From Eggerthellaceae bacterium (lineage in GTDB: Bacteria > Actinomycetota > Coriobacteriia > Coriobacteriales > Eggerthellaceae), in contig SUUI01000007.1 of NCBI GenBank assembly GCA_015062605.1, forward strand, positions 22,535-86,534: 64,000 bases of DNA. The letters are read 5' to 3'. Under the pieces are notes generated by a model. That model made no database searches. It was not told the DNA's origin and saw only the letters and a list, made by a program, of their open reading frames with translations. The position numbers and the translations under genes are program-made. Of this stretch, positions 8,280 to 18,372 are shown piece by piece (the stretch's first letter is position 1; each line of letters begins with the position of its first letter).

Positions 8280-9686
8280 CTACTCCTGTGCGAAAAGACA
8301 GCAGGTCAATTCTTTAAGATAATCGGACGCGTTGCAGGATACCACAGCGATGCGGGCGCCTGCAGCGTTTTGCAAATCCTGCACAGCGAACCCATCGAGC
8401 GTAAGACCATCATCGTTGAAGACAACATTGGGAATCGCGAACATGCAATGCGGCTTTGAATCGGATGACATTCTGGAAAGCACATCCTGTATCGCATGCA
8501 CGATATCGCACCCGCACAAAAGCCCCGTCACATCGACGTTTCCCCCGAAATAGTCATTGCGTACAGCCAGCGGATGCAGACGCGCTCTCAGCGGGCTTTC
8601 GGCGACTAGCTGTGAGAAGTACGGTTCCATCGCGAACCCGGTCACGTAAAACAGATGCGTATCGGTGGCATCAAGCGCACTGAGGCAGTCTGCATATTCG
8701 CCCTTCTCGAAAGCTTCCGTCCAATCATCGACGAAAGTGCGAATAATGCCTACGCCGTCCTCGAACATGGAGAAATCACCGTAGAACGAAGCTTTCGGAA
8801 GATGCACAAGGATGTCCTCCTGATAGGCATTTCGGTAGAACTCATCCGCCGCGAAAGCCCATGCATGGCCCCTCTCCTCCAAAGCCCTCATTTGGAAGGG
8901 CTCGAGCAATTCCAGTACTGCCAAGGCCGCATCCCTATCGTTGAAACTTGTGGTGAACTTCATCTGATGGGATGTGTATCCTAAGGGAACGATGCACACA
9001 TCCAAGATGCCCGGTCTATCGTATGCCCACGCAAGAGTCTCTTTAAGCACTTCCCCATCGTTTTCCCCAGGAAGAAGCACGATTTGAACGTGGAATTCGA
9101 TACCGCACGACAAAAGGCGCTCAAGCGAATCGATGCCATGCTTGGCATGCTTTCCAATCAGACGCGCACGCACGCCATCATCGACCGCATGGAGCGACAT
9201 CCTTAAGGGGGAAAGGCGCATATCCACGATGCGCTGCTCATCTTCGGGTGTCATATTCGTCAAGGTAACGAAGGTTCCGCTCAAAAAGCTCAATCGATAA
9301 TCATCATCGCGCACATACAGCGAGTCCCGCATGCCGCGCGGCAATTGGTGCATGAAGCAGAACGTGCACGCGTTTCTACATTGACGCACGCCATCGAACA
9401 CGACGCCTTCAAAGGAAAGCCCGAAGCCACTTCCCTCACCCCGCTCGAGCGTCACCTCGCCCGTATCGCCATCGAGGTCGATATACCCTACCGAAATGAC
9501 ATCGTCGGCAGTATGCCAACGCCAATCGATGATATCGCGCAAAGGTTCGCCATCGACCGTCGTGATGATGCAACCAGGCGTAAAGCCCGCATCGTCCGCG
9601 GGAGATAAGGGCTCCACATCGACGATAAGCGCACCGAAGTCATGCTTCGCCGTACGTGCAGAATCGATTGTGGGATAGATTGCCAT
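8280..9686 (-). CDS. DUF512 family protein: PDZ-like domain plus radical-SAM Fe-S motif
   Basis: A 468-residue protein. Residues about 15-75 form a PDZ-like module (VEPLSPADDAGFTPG). A CxxxCxxC cluster follows at 103, 107 and 110 (CRNACTFC) with downstream features of a radical-SAM barrel, then the DUF512 C-terminal domain. This architecture is conserved next to der in many Firmicutes and Actinobacteria. The reaction is unknown; family knowledge supports only a 4Fe-4S radical-SAM enzyme. It is two bases upstream of der, suggesting co-translation and perhaps a shared role in ribosome maturation, which is inference. It is probably the promoter-distal part of a serC-ilvB-ilvN-led run. Confidence 0.88.
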   Translation of the reverse strand: MAIYPTIDSARTAKHDFGALIVDVEPLSPADDAGFTPGCIITTVDGEPLRDIIDWRWHTADDVISVGYIDLDGDTGEVTLERGEGSGFGLSFEGVVFDGVRQCRNACTFCFMHQLPRGMRDSLYVRDDDYRLSFLSGTFVTLTNMTPEDEQRIVDMRLSPLRMSLHAVDDGVRARLIGKHAKHGIDSLERLLSCGIEFHVQIVLLPGENDGEVLKETLAWAYDRPGILDVCIVPLGYTSHQMKFTTSFNDRDAALAVLELLEPFQMRALEERGHAWAFAADEFYRNAYQEDILVHLPKASFYGDFSMFEDGVGIIRTFVDDWTEAFEKGEYADCLSALDATDTHLFYVTGFAMEPYFSQLVAESPLRARLHPLAVRNDYFGGNVDVTGLLCGCDIVHAIQDVLSRMSSDSKPHCMFAIPNVVFNDDGLTLDGFAVQDLQNAAGARIAVVSCNASDYLKELTCCLFAQE

Positions 9687-9731
9687 GATGGGATGCCTTA
9701 CGCGAAAGCGGCAACAAGCCGCATCGTGGGA

Positions 9732-10211
9732 CTACACTGGATTCCGTGCTGTTGCAACGCGACCCGAACGGACGACCTCGACGATGCCGTAGGCATCGAG
9801 CAGGCCTTGCAGGCGCTCGAGCGTCGCCGCATCGCCCACCGCTTCGATAGTCAGGCGCTTCTTGCCCACATCGACGATGGAAGCATTGAATACAGATGTG
9901 ATCTGGGTGATCTCGGCAAGCTTATCGGGCTCGGCATTGATCTTGAACAACACGAGCTCATGCTCGATGGGATCCTTCTTCGTAAGGTCGGTCACCGTCA
10001 GCACGCTCACGAGCTTGTTAAGCTGCTTGGTGATCTGCTCGTAAGAGATGTTGTCGGCTTCAACGACCGCAACCAGGCACGACCACGCGGGGTCCTGCGT
10101 CGGACCGACAGAAAGCGATTCAATGTTGAATCCACGACGCGAGATGAGTCCGGTGATGCGTTGCAGCACGCCCGGCTTGTTCTCAACGCGGGCGGAAAGA
10201 ACGTGTCTCAT
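9732..10211 (-). CDS. ilvN: acetolactate synthase small (regulatory) subunit
   Basis: A 159-residue protein with an N-terminal ACT domain (ENKPGVLQRITGLISRRGF) and the C-terminal regulatory half typical of IlvN/IlvH. It activates the catalytic subunit and confers valine feedback control in the branched-chain amino acid pathway. It lies three bases downstream of ilvB, so the pair is co-translated. The 45-base gap to the DUF512 gene is short enough for read-through. Confidence 0.96.
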   Translation of the reverse strand: MRHVLSARVENKPGVLQRITGLISRRGFNIESLSVGPTQDPAWSCLVAVVEADNISYEQITKQLNKLVSVLTVTDLTKKDPIEHELVLFKINAEPDKLAEITQITSVFNASIVDVGKKRLTIEAVGDAATLERLQGLLDAYGIVEVVRSGRVATARNPV

Positions 10212-10214
10212 CGC

Positions 10215-11993
10215 TTATGCCTCCCCTTCGCCATCCGCGGTCAAAGCCGTATCGAGCACACCGAGCGCCTCATCAAGGCACGCACCGGGCACCACCATGG
10301 GATACACGTTGTGGTCGCGGACCACCATCACATCGAGCAAGGCAGGGCCCTTGCATGCGAGCAAATCGTCAAGTGCCTCATCGAGATCGTCGGGGTCTGC
10401 CACGCGTGCGGCTTGCCAGCCGTAAGCCTCGGCAAGCTTCACGAAATCGGGAACCGCATCGAGCTTGGTTGCGATGTAGCGCCCTCCGCAGAACAGCTCC
10501 TGCTGTTGGCGCACCATGCCAAGGCTCCGATTATCGAGGATTAGCACTTTGACCTGGGTATTATTGGCAATCGCAGTCGCCATCTCCTGTTCGCACATCT
10601 GGAAGGAGCCGTCACCGGCGATGCAGACGATTTGCTTATCGGGACGGCCGAGCGCCGCACCGATAGCCGCAGGGAACCCAAAGCCCATGGTGCCTAGACC
10701 ACCACTCGTGATGAAGGAACGCGGCACATCGCGCTCGATAAGCTGTGCGGCCCACATCTGGTGTTGGCCAACCTCGGTGGTAACGATGCTTGCGAGCGGG
10801 TCAAGCCGCTGCGAGAGCTTCGCGCACACGAGTTCGGGCGACAACCCGCCTTCGAGAGCCGTGGTACCCCGCTCGAAGGGATACCGCGCCTTAAGCTGCC
10901 TCAAATGTTCAAGCCATGCACCCGTGTCAAGAGCAATCTCCTCCTTTTCGAGGCGCTCGATGAGTGCTGCAAGCACGATGCGCACATCGCCGACGATGGG
11001 TACGTCTACGGGGATGACCTTGCCGATTTCAGCGGGATCGATATCGATATGGATGATGCGGGCATCTTTCGCGAAGCACTCGGGTTTGCCTGTCACGCGG
11101 TCGCTGAAACGCGTTCCGCATGCCAAAAGCACATCGGCTTCGCACAAGGCCTGATTCGCGAACTTCGAGCCGTGCATGCCAGCAAAGCCAAAGCACAATG
11201 AATCGTCTTCGGGTAAGGCGCCCTTGCCCATCAAAGTGGTCACCACAGGGGCGTTGAGCGCGTGCGCAAGATCATGCAGCTCTGCACGCGCGCCAGATGA
11301 GACGATACCGCCTCCAGCCAAGATGACCGGCCGGCTTGCACCCGAAAGCATCGCGACAGCCTGCTTTATCTGCCGCGCATTGCCTTTGTACGTGGGTTTG
11401 TACGAAGGAAGATCGATATGCGAAGGATACGAAAACTCCAGCGTCTGCGCCGCCACATCACTCGGGATGTCAATCAGCACGGGACCCGGACGGCCCGTGC
11501 GCGCGATATGGAAGGCTGCGCGGAAGGTCTCAGGCAGCAATGCCGCCGATTTCACGAGGAAGCTATGCTTGACCACAGGCATCGACATGCCCATGATGTC
11601 GGATTCCTGGAAAGCATCCGTACCGATCATCGTAGTCGGCACCTGTCCCGTCACGATGACGAGCGGCACGCTATCCATGTAAGCCGTTGCGATGCCGGTG
11701 ACCGTGTTCGATGCACCAGGACCGCTTGTGACCAAAACCACGCCCACCTTGCCGGTTGCACGCGCATAGCCATCGGCCTCATGCACGGCACCCTGCTCAT
11801 GACGTGCGGTGATGTGCGTAATCGGCGATGCATACAACGCATCGTAGATCGCAAGCACCGATCCACCAGGGTAGCCGAATACCAGCTCGACACCCTCCGC
11901 CTCAAGCGATGCGATGACCGCCTGCGCTCCAGTCAGGAGCGGAGCTGGTTCGCGCAGGCGCGATTGTCTGTTATGTGCACGTGATTGCGTCAT
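10215..11993 (-). CDS. ilvB: acetolactate synthase large (catalytic) subunit
   Basis: A 592-residue thiamine-diphosphate enzyme that condenses two pyruvates, or pyruvate plus 2-oxobutyrate, in the first common step of valine, leucine and isoleucine synthesis. The N-terminal half has the FGYPGG motif and the catalytic Glu in ARHEQGAVHEADGYAR; the C-terminal half has the TPP-binding motif beginning AGDGSF and ending NN. There is a polar 15-residue N-terminal tail. It is followed by ilvN. ilvC is not in the window. serC lies 38 bases upstream in the same orientation, so serC, ilvB and ilvN may share a transcript. Confidence 0.97.
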   Translation of the reverse strand: MTQSRAHNRQSRLREPAPLLTGAQAVIASLEAEGVELVFGYPGGSVLAIYDALYASPITHITARHEQGAVHEADGYARATGKVGVVLVTSGPGASNTVTGIATAYMDSVPLVIVTGQVPTTMIGTDAFQESDIMGMSMPVVKHSFLVKSAALLPETFRAAFHIARTGRPGPVLIDIPSDVAAQTLEFSYPSHIDLPSYKPTYKGNARQIKQAVAMLSGASRPVILAGGGIVSSGARAELHDLAHALNAPVVTTLMGKGALPEDDSLCFGFAGMHGSKFANQALCEADVLLACGTRFSDRVTGKPECFAKDARIIHIDIDPAEIGKVIPVDVPIVGDVRIVLAALIERLEKEEIALDTGAWLEHLRQLKARYPFERGTTALEGGLSPELVCAKLSQRLDPLASIVTTEVGQHQMWAAQLIERDVPRSFITSGGLGTMGFGFPAAIGAALGRPDKQIVCIAGDGSFQMCEQEMATAIANNTQVKVLILDNRSLGMVRQQQELFCGGRYIATKLDAVPDFVKLAEAYGWQAARVADPDDLDEALDDLLACKGPALLDVMVVRDHNVYPMVVPGACLDEALGVLDTALTADGEGEA

Positions 11994-12031
11994 GGGGTCG
12001 TGTTCCTTCGGATGGACGGGCCTGTACAGTC

Positions 12032-13114
12032 TTATGCGTGCTTCTTCTCGAAATCCTCCATGAATTCGACGAGCTTCTCAACACCCGCGCGAGGCATGGC
12101 ATTGTAGATGCTTGCACGCATGCCGCCTACGCTGCGATGGCCCTTGAGGTTCTCCATGCCGGCTGCCTTCGCTGCCGCGATGAACTCGGCATCGAGCTCG
12201 GCCGAACCTGTGACAAACGGGATGTTCATGATGGAGCGGTCCTTCGGGTCGACCGTGGACTTGAACAGCTTGCTGGAATCGAGGAAATCGTACAGAAGGT
12301 TCGCCTTCGAGACGTTGCGCTCCCGCATCGCTTCCAGACCACCCTGGGCCTTCAGCCACTTGAAGACCTTGCCGCAGATGTAAATCGTGTAGCACGGCGG
12401 CGTGTTGTACATGCTGTTGTTCTTGGTGTAGGTGTCATAACGCAGCATGATCGGCGTCGGGAACAAAAGATCCTCGCGCACCAGATCCTTGCGGATGATG
12501 ACGATGGCCATACCTGCAGGGCCAACGTTCTTCTGCACACCGCCATAGATGACGCCGTACTTCTCCACGTCAACGGGCTCGGAGAGGAAGCACGAGGAAA
12601 CATCGGCAACGAGCGGCTTTCCATTCGTATCGGGAAGCTCATGATAGAGCGTTCCGTAGATGGTCTCGTTCTGGCAGATGTACACATAATCGGCATCATC
12701 AGATACCTTGATGGAATGGACATCGGGCACATAGCTGAAGGTCTTATCCTCGCTTGACGCAAGCAGGTTCGCCTTACCGAAAAGCTGCGCCTCCTTATAG
12801 GCCTTCTTAGACCACGAGCCGCTCACGATGTAGTCGGCAACCTTGTTCTGCATAAGGTTCATCGGGATCATAGCGAACTGCGTCGTCGCACCACCCTGGA
12901 TGAACAGTACGTGGTAGTTCTCGGGGATGCCCATGAGATCGCGGATATCCGCTTGGGCCTCATTGATAATCGTATCGAACGCCGCCGAGCGATGGCTCAT
13001 CTCCATAACGGACATACCGCATCCGCGGTAATCGAGCATTTCCTCGGCAGCCTCAGCGAGGACTTCCTCGGGAAGGACCGCGGGACCAGCGGAAAAGTTG
13101 TAGATACGGGTCAT
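12032..13114 (-). CDS. serC: phosphoserine aminotransferase
   Basis: A 360-residue class V aminotransferase that converts 3-phosphohydroxypyruvate and glutamate to phosphoserine. The start MTRIYNFSAGPA is characteristic of SerC, as is the PLP lysine context YGGVQKNVGPAG. AGGAG lies five bases before the ATG at 13114; an in-frame upstream start at 13129 has no ribosome site. SerA and SerB are not in the window. It heads the run into ilvBN. Confidence 0.97.
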   Translation of the reverse strand: MTRIYNFSAGPAVLPEEVLAEAAEEMLDYRGCGMSVMEMSHRSAAFDTIINEAQADIRDLMGIPENYHVLFIQGGATTQFAMIPMNLMQNKVADYIVSGSWSKKAYKEAQLFGKANLLASSEDKTFSYVPDVHSIKVSDDADYVYICQNETIYGTLYHELPDTNGKPLVADVSSCFLSEPVDVEKYGVIYGGVQKNVGPAGMAIVIIRKDLVREDLLFPTPIMLRYDTYTKNNSMYNTPPCYTIYICGKVFKWLKAQGGLEAMRERNVSKANLLYDFLDSSKLFKSTVDPKDRSIMNIPFVTGSAELDAEFIAAAKAAGMENLKGHRSVGGMRASIYNAMPRAGVEKLVEFMEDFEKKHA

Positions 13115-13264
13115 GTGAACTCCTAACATCTTCGATTTATCGCCGCACCTTCATTGTGCAAGCATATTTGTCCAAAGCTTAATGATAGCGCTTTTCACGC
13201 ATTACAGATAGTTTTTCGGGACATCAGGTTGCCTGGAAACGGCAAGGATACGAGACAAAACGCC

Positions 13265-14152
13265 TTATTTTGCGCAACGGGCTACCAAAATACGCGGCCT
13301 TTCAGTAAGGTCGTATGCGATGCGCACATCGGAGAAGCCCTTCTCATAGGCAAGCTGTGAAGCCTCATCGAGGCTTTCTTCGAATAGTTCGACGGCAAGC
13401 ACGCCTTGAGGCTTCAAATATGCCCATGCCTGATCGAGGAGGGTGCGGAAAGCATCAAGGCCATCGGCTCCCCCATCAAGCGCAAGGTGCGGTTCGAAGC
13501 CTGCAACCTCATGCGGTATCGTGTCGATAAGGGATGTCGGAATATACGGCGGATTGCTTATGATTGCATCCATCTCTCCGATAAGCGCCTCGTCAAGCCC
13601 AGAAAGCATATCGCTTTCGATCACGGTAACGCGATTATCAACACCGCACCTAATCGCATTCTTCTCGCATAGTGCGAGCGCCTCAGGCGCGATGTCTAGC
13701 GCATAGAGATGGGTATCTGATCGCTCTGAAGCAATTGAACAAGCGATGCATCCGCTGCCCGTACCGACATCGACGATACGAAGAACCGCTCCCTCTTCTT
13801 CGTCTGGTAGGTTCGTCATGAGCTCGCTCACAAGCACCTCGGTCTCGGGACGCGGGATCAAGACTCCTCGAGCTACCTCGATTGAGAGGAAGCGGAAGCC
13901 AACCTCTCCGATGATGTATTGTAAGGGCTCCCCTCCTGCGCGCCTCTTCACATAGTCGCGCAAGCGGTCACGCTCCTCCAAGCTGAGAGGCCGATCGAGG
14001 TTGGTATACAGCTCGATGCGGGATAAGCCGCAGGCATGTGCGATGAGCTTCTGAGTCGAAACGCGTGGATTCTCATCGCCCTTCCGCTCTAAATACCCCA
14101 TCGTCCAATCAAGGGCTGCCTTGATCGTCCATATGTCATTCGATTGCGCCAT
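13265..14152 (-). CDS. prmC: peptide chain release factor N5-glutamine methyltransferase
   Basis: A 295-residue class I SAM methyltransferase that methylates the GGQ glutamine of release factors. It has the SAM loop VDVGTGSGCI and the catalytic NPPY motif (SNPPYIP) typical of HemK/PrmC. Its substrate gene prfA lies directly upstream with a 28-base gap, a widespread pairing. I place the start at MAQSNDIW; a longer frame to 14263 runs inside prfA and does not match the family. No strong Shine-Dalgarno site is visible, so it may depend on coupling with prfA. Confidence 0.94.
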   Translation of the reverse strand: MAQSNDIWTIKAALDWTMGYLERKGDENPRVSTQKLIAHACGLSRIELYTNLDRPLSLEERDRLRDYVKRRAGGEPLQYIIGEVGFRFLSIEVARGVLIPRPETEVLVSELMTNLPDEEEGAVLRIVDVGTGSGCIACSIASERSDTHLYALDIAPEALALCEKNAIRCGVDNRVTVIESDMLSGLDEALIGEMDAIISNPPYIPTSLIDTIPHEVAGFEPHLALDGGADGLDAFRTLLDQAWAYLKPQGVLAVELFEESLDEASQLAYEKGFSDVRIAYDLTERPRILVARCAK

Positions 14153-14180
14153 AAGCGAATGCGAGACCCCACCTGCGCTC

Positions 14181-15263
14181 TTAAATGGCCGCTTCGAGCT
14201 TCTGGGCACGATCGGCAGCCTGAAGCGCGGTGATGAGCTCAGAAAGGCCAGCACCGCCTGCACCGAGCAATACGCCGTTATACGTGCCGTTATAGCCGAT
14301 GCGGTGGTCAGTCACACGATCTTGCGGTGCATTGTAGGTGCGGATCTTCTCCGCACGATCACCCGAACCGATTTGCGCCAATCTCTCGGCACCTTCGGCG
14401 GCCTGCTGCTCGGCGAGCATCTTCTCGTACAGGCGTGCGCGAAGCACGGCCATGGCAGCGATCTTGTTCTGAAGCTGGGATTTCTGATCTTGGGATTGAA
14501 CTACCAAACCTGTTGGAAGATGCGTGATGCGCACGGCACTATCGGTCGTGTTAACGCACTGACCACCCGGACCACCTGCGCGATACACATCGATACGCAA
14601 ATCACCGTCATTGATCTCAACCTCAACCTCATCGGCTTCCGGAAGCACGGCTACCGTGGCAGTAGAGGTATGGATGCGCCCTTGGCTCTCGGTCTTAGGA
14701 ACACGCTGCACGCGATGTACGCCGCTCTCGAATTTCATGACGGAATACACATGATCGCCCTTGACCTTGAATTGGATCTCCTTGTATCCGCCAGCCTCTG
14801 AGGGCGACACATCGAGCGTCTCGGTTTTCCATTTGCGCTCGGAGGCGAATCGCTCGTACATCTTATAAAGGTCTCCCGCGAAGATGGCAGCCTCATCGCC
14901 ACCAGCGGCAGCGCGGATCTCTACGATGATGTCCTTATCATCAGCGGGATCCGAGGGGATCAGCATGTACTTGATGTCCTCCTCAAGGCCAGGAAGTCGC
15001 GACTCGATATCAGCTATCTCCTCTTGCGCGAATTCCTTCATCTCAGCATCCGAGAGCATCTCCTTCGCCTCGGCCAGATCGTCAACAGCAGACACGAATT
15101 CGCGTGCTTTGGCAACGAGCGGACCTTGATCGGCATACTCCTTTGCTAAACGGTTGTACTCGCGCTGGTTGGACAAAACGTCTGGATCGCCCATCTTCGC
15201 TTGGAGCTCTTCATATGATTCGATGATTTTTTGCAACTTCGCATACATATCGGGTTCTTGCAT
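14181..15263 (-). CDS. prfA: peptide chain release factor 1
   Basis: A 360-residue class I release factor that reads UAG and UAA. The GGQ peptidyl-tRNA hydrolysis loop is present ([16 protein letters not shown]), and the stop-codon tripeptide region reads VPKTES, a PxT variant accepted in RF1. AAAGG lies 11 bases before the chosen ATG at 15263; an internal ATG at 15248 is an alternative. It is followed by prmC, which modifies its GGQ glutamine. Confidence 0.97.
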   Translation of the reverse strand: MQEPDMYAKLQKIIESYEELQAKMGDPDVLSNQREYNRLAKEYADQGPLVAKAREFVSAVDDLAEAKEMLSDAEMKEFAQEEIADIESRLPGLEEDIKYMLIPSDPADDKDIIVEIRAAAGGDEAAIFAGDLYKMYERFASERKWKTETLDVSPSEAGGYKEIQFKVKGDHVYSVMKFESGVHRVQRVPKTESQGRIHTSTATVAVLPEADEVEVEINDGDLRIDVYRAGGPGGQCVNTTDSAVRITHLPTGLVVQSQDQKSQLQNKIAAMAVLRARLYEKMLAEQQAAEGAERLAQIGSGDRAEKIRTYNAPQDRVTDHRIGYNGTYNGVLLGAGGAGLSELITALQAADRAQKLEAAI

Positions 15264-15358
15264 CGTTTGATATGCCTTTCAGAATCGTGGCCTTACCGAA
15301 GCATTGCCCGCAGCGCTCTATCGCGCAGCGGGCAACGTGATATCAGGTTATTATGCAG

Positions 15359-15751
15359 CTAAAGACCGAGGAAACGCTCTACGTAGGACTTCGGAATGGC
15401 ACCCGTTGTCGAATTGGTCTCCTTGCCATCCTCGAACAATATCATCGTCGGAACGGCATACACGCTGTAACGACCTGCCAAATCGCGGCATTCGTCGATA
15501 TTGCACGAATAGATCTTTACCTCATCCTTGTGCTCTTGGGCGACTTCCTCGAGAACCGGAGCAAGCGCATGGCACGGACCGCACCAGATTGCGGAGAAAT
15601 CGACAAGAACCTTGCCCTTCGCGTTCAGGACCTTCTCCTCGAAATCCGCCGAGGTGACTTTTCCAACAACGCTTTGCGGAGCGATTTTCGGCTCAGGAGC
15701 CGAAGAGGCCAAGATCTCGGGGTCGTTGGCGTTGTTCATGATTCTTCCCAT
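15359..15751 (-). CDS. trxA: thioredoxin
   Basis: A 130-residue protein with a thioredoxin fold and the redox-active WCGPC at residues 56-60, plus the cis-proline in AVPTM. About 25 extra residues precede the fold, polar and without a signal peptide, so it should be cytoplasmic. Two nearby ATGs (15751 and 15739) both have purine-rich upstream sequence. It is downstream of thrS with a 34-base gap and could be co-transcribed with it. Confidence 0.93.
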   Translation of the reverse strand: MGRIMNNANDPEILASSAPEPKIAPQSVVGKVTSADFEEKVLNAKGKVLVDFSAIWCGPCHALAPVLEEVAQEHKDEVKIYSCNIDECRDLAGRYSVYAVPTMILFEDGKETNSTTGAIPKSYVERFLGL

Positions 15752-15785
15752 GGTTATGTCCCTTCCGTATGTCTTCGATCGTTTC

Positions 15786-17699
15786 TTACAGGGCAGCTTC
15801 CGCTAGGATGTCGACCAGCTTCTCTACCGGCCACGAACCCTGGTCGCCTTCATGACGGCTTCGGACGCTGATAGTGCCATTCTCGATTTCTTTGTCGCCG
15901 AGGACGACCATGTACGGGATGCGCTGGGATTGGGCCTTGGCGATTTTAACGCGCATCGGCTCATTTTGGGCATACACGTCTACGCGTCCGCCTGCCGCGC
16001 GCAAGGTTGCCGCGAGCTCCTCGGCGGCATCGTTGTGGCGGTCAGCAAGCGGGAGCACGGCAACTTGGACGGGTGCGAGCCATAAGGGCAATGCACCTGC
16101 GTAATGCTCGATTAAGATGCCCAGGAAGCGCTCAATGGAGCCGAAAATCGCACGATGAAGCATCCACGGACGCTCCTCGGTGTTGTCTTCAGTACGATAG
16201 GTCAAGCCGAAGCGCTCAGGCAGGTTGAAGTCAACCTGCACGGTCGAGCACTGCCACGTGCGCCCAATCGCATCCTTGACCTTGATGTCGATCTTCGGAC
16301 CGTAGAACGCACCGTCACCCTCGTTGATATCGTATGCAAGGCCATGGCGAGCACATGCATCCTTGAGCACGTTCGTCGCATGCTCCCACATATCATCCGT
16401 ACCGATGCTCTTCTCAGGACGGGTCGAGATCTCTGCGGAGTACTCGAAACCGAAGGTCGACATGATATGGTCGACCAAATCGAGGATGGCAAGCACCTCG
16501 TCGACCAGCTGCTCACGTGTGCAGAACACGTGGGCATCATCTTGCGTGAAGCCGCGAGCGCGCAAAAGGCCATGCACGACGCCGCTCATCTCGTGGCGAT
16601 ATACCGTGCCGAACTCAAAGTAGCGCAACGGCAGGTCTCTATACGAATGCAGATCGTTCTTGTACAGCATTACATGACCGGGGCAGTTCATCGGCTTGAC
16701 GCCGTACTCGGAATAACGCGGATTGTCGGCGTCGCCCTCGTTGATGTTGAAGAAGTACATGTTGTCGTGATAGTAACCATAGTGGCCCGACGTCTTCCAT
16801 ACCTCGGCATTGTAGATATGGGGCGTGATGACCTCTTCATAACCGCGGGCGTACAGATCGCGGCGCAGCCATTCCTGCAAGGTGCGGATGATGCGCGCAC
16901 CCTTGGGAAGATAGAGGGGCAAACCGACGCCAGCCATGGGATCCATGGTGTAAATGCCCAGCTCACGACCGAGTTTACGATGGTCGCGCTTCTCGGCTTC
17001 CTCAAGATTGTGCAGGTATTCATCCAAGTCCTTCTTCTTGAAGAACGCGGTACCGTATACACGGGTGAGCTGCTCACGCGAAGCATCGCCTTTCCAGTAG
17101 GCGCCTGCAACCTTCATGAGCTTGAACGCGCCGATAAGACCAGCACTCGGGATATGCGGGCCATTGCAAAGGTCGATGAAGTCTCCGTGGCGGCGAACGA
17201 TGATCTCTGCATCGGAGTCGAGCTCGTGCAGATGCTCGACCTTCAGACGCTGATTGATGAACAGACCAGCAGCTTCCTCCCGGGAAACAACCTCGCGCAC
17301 GAAAGGCTCATCTTTGGCGATGATCTCAGCCATCTTTGCCTCGATGGCCGGGAAATCCTCAGTGGAGAGCGGAGACGGAAGCGCGAAATCGTAATAGAAC
17401 CCGTCCTCCGTTGCGGGACCATAGCCGATCTGCACGCCGGGGTACAGGATTTGCACTGCTTCTGCGAGCACGTGGGCGCAAGAGTGGCACAGGATCTGAC
17501 GTGCATCAGGCGATTTCTGGGTGATGATCTCAACTGTTGCGCCTTCGGGAACAACAGTATCAAGATCAGCATATGCGCAGTTGATCTTGCCGCCGATGGC
17601 AGCCTTGGCCAAGCCAGCTCCGATGGACGCCGCTACGTCGGCGATCGTTGCCCCCTGCTCGACCTGTTTGATCGATCCGTCTGGAAGTGTGATGTTCAT
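15786..17699 (-). CDS. thrS: threonyl-tRNA synthetase
   Basis: A 637-residue class II synthetase. It has an N-terminal TGS domain (residues 1-62), an editing domain with the HVLAEA motif, the catalytic core with the zinc ligand in MNCPGHVMLY and an anticodon-binding C-terminus. The start is ATG-AAC with AAAGGA six bases upstream. It charges tRNA-Thr. The 113-base leader can form hairpins (described separately). Length is normal. Confidence 0.97.
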   Translation of the reverse strand: MNITLPDGSIKQVEQGATIADVAASIGAGLAKAAIGGKINCAYADLDTVVPEGATVEIITQKSPDARQILCHSCAHVLAEAVQILYPGVQIGYGPATEDGFYYDFALPSPLSTEDFPAIEAKMAEIIAKDEPFVREVVSREEAAGLFINQRLKVEHLHELDSDAEIIVRRHGDFIDLCNGPHIPSAGLIGAFKLMKVAGAYWKGDASREQLTRVYGTAFFKKKDLDEYLHNLEEAEKRDHRKLGRELGIYTMDPMAGVGLPLYLPKGARIIRTLQEWLRRDLYARGYEEVITPHIYNAEVWKTSGHYGYYHDNMYFFNINEGDADNPRYSEYGVKPMNCPGHVMLYKNDLHSYRDLPLRYFEFGTVYRHEMSGVVHGLLRARGFTQDDAHVFCTREQLVDEVLAILDLVDHIMSTFGFEYSAEISTRPEKSIGTDDMWEHATNVLKDACARHGLAYDINEGDGAFYGPKIDIKVKDAIGRTWQCSTVQVDFNLPERFGLTYRTEDNTEERPWMLHRAIFGSIERFLGILIEHYAGALPLWLAPVQVAVLPLADRHNDAAEELAATLRAAGGRVDVYAQNEPMRVKIAKAQSQRIPYMVVLGDKEIENGTISVRSRHEGDQGSWPVEKLVDILAEAAL

Positions 17700-17718
17700 C
17701 TTCATTCCTTTCTTGCCG

Positions 17719-17777
17719 GGTGGATACAAACCACCTGCAGTTATTCCTAAGCCGCGCCAACCTTCATGCTGCGGCTT
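17719..17777 (-). promoter_or_regulatory. structured thrS leader with two stem-loops
   Basis: On the minus strand AAGCCGC pairs with GCGGCTT (17777-17749, 15-base loop), and GGTGG pairs with CCACC (17735-17719, 7-base loop), 20 bases upstream of thrS. It could be an attenuator or RNA-stability element. Read on the plus strand the first stem ends in a T-run, but no plus-strand gene precedes it. I see no T-box consensus. Confidence 0.35.
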
Positions 17778-17812
17778 TTTCTAACGAGCTTTATGTCGTG
17801 AATGCGGCGCCT

Positions 17813-18250
17813 CTAACGGTCTGCCCTGATCTTCGTAGCGCAATATGGGCAGATGCTCCATTCTGGCTCGAGTGCATGATGGCATGTCGGGCACAGGTTC
17901 TTCAGCTGCGTATGGCAATGCGGGCACAAAACGAAATCTGCCTCGATGGGATAGCCGCATGCAGCGCATTCGCCGTATTTGAGAAGCTCGCGCTTCTTCA
18001 TCTCGATTTCGAGCGTTTGCTCCTCCTGGTCGATCTTGTATAGCGGCGGGCGCAACATGCAGTATGCAAGCAGGCCCAGTAACGGAATCAGGGCGATGAT
18101 TCCCCACATCACCCATTTATCGGTACGCTGATAGGCATCCTTGATGACCCAGATGATTGAGAGGACATACAAGATGACAAGGAAGATCACGATGACCGTC
18201 ACGGCTGTCTGCAGTTGTGGTGTCCATAATGTCGAGAACAATTCGCTCAT
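17813..18250 (-). CDS. zinc-ribbon membrane protein
   Basis: A 145-residue protein with two predicted membrane helices in the first 65 residues (AVTVIVIFLVILYVLSIIWV and WGIIALIPLLGLLAYCML). A hydrophilic linker follows, then a C-terminal double zinc ribbon with four CxxC-type pairs (CAAC, CPHC, CPTC, CPYC). Such zinc-ribbon proteins are common in actinobacteria without assigned function. The start has GAGG five bases upstream. It lies between valS and thrS with gaps of about 120 bases on both sides, so it may be its own unit. Confidence 0.75.
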   Translation of the reverse strand: MSELFSTLWTPQLQTAVTVIVIFLVILYVLSIIWVIKDAYQRTDKWVMWGIIALIPLLGLLAYCMLRPPLYKIDQEEQTLEIEMKKRELLKYGECAACGYPIEADFVLCPHCHTQLKNLCPTCHHALEPEWSICPYCATKIRADR

Positions 18251-18372
18251 GCTAACCTCATCTTCTTCTCGTGCAAGTCGCATTCACGCTTGCGAAACCT
18301 TACGATGCTTTCTCCGCTAGTGCTGAAACCTTCATCGTAGAAACCAACAGAACAGTATATCAAAACCCTTTC

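Noticed and set aside
13265..14263. longer prmC starting inside prfA
   Set aside because: The first 37 residues are not PrmC-like and overlap prfA; start moved to 14152.
16155..17750. 531-residue plus-strand open frame opposite thrS
   Set aside because: Exact antisense of a certain synthetase gene; composition is a codon-pattern shadow (rich in Arg, His, Asp) and matches no family.
17719..17777. T-box riboswitch before thrS
   Set aside because: No T-box sequence (AGGGTGGNACCGCG) and no terminator/antiterminator pair; kept only as a structured leader.
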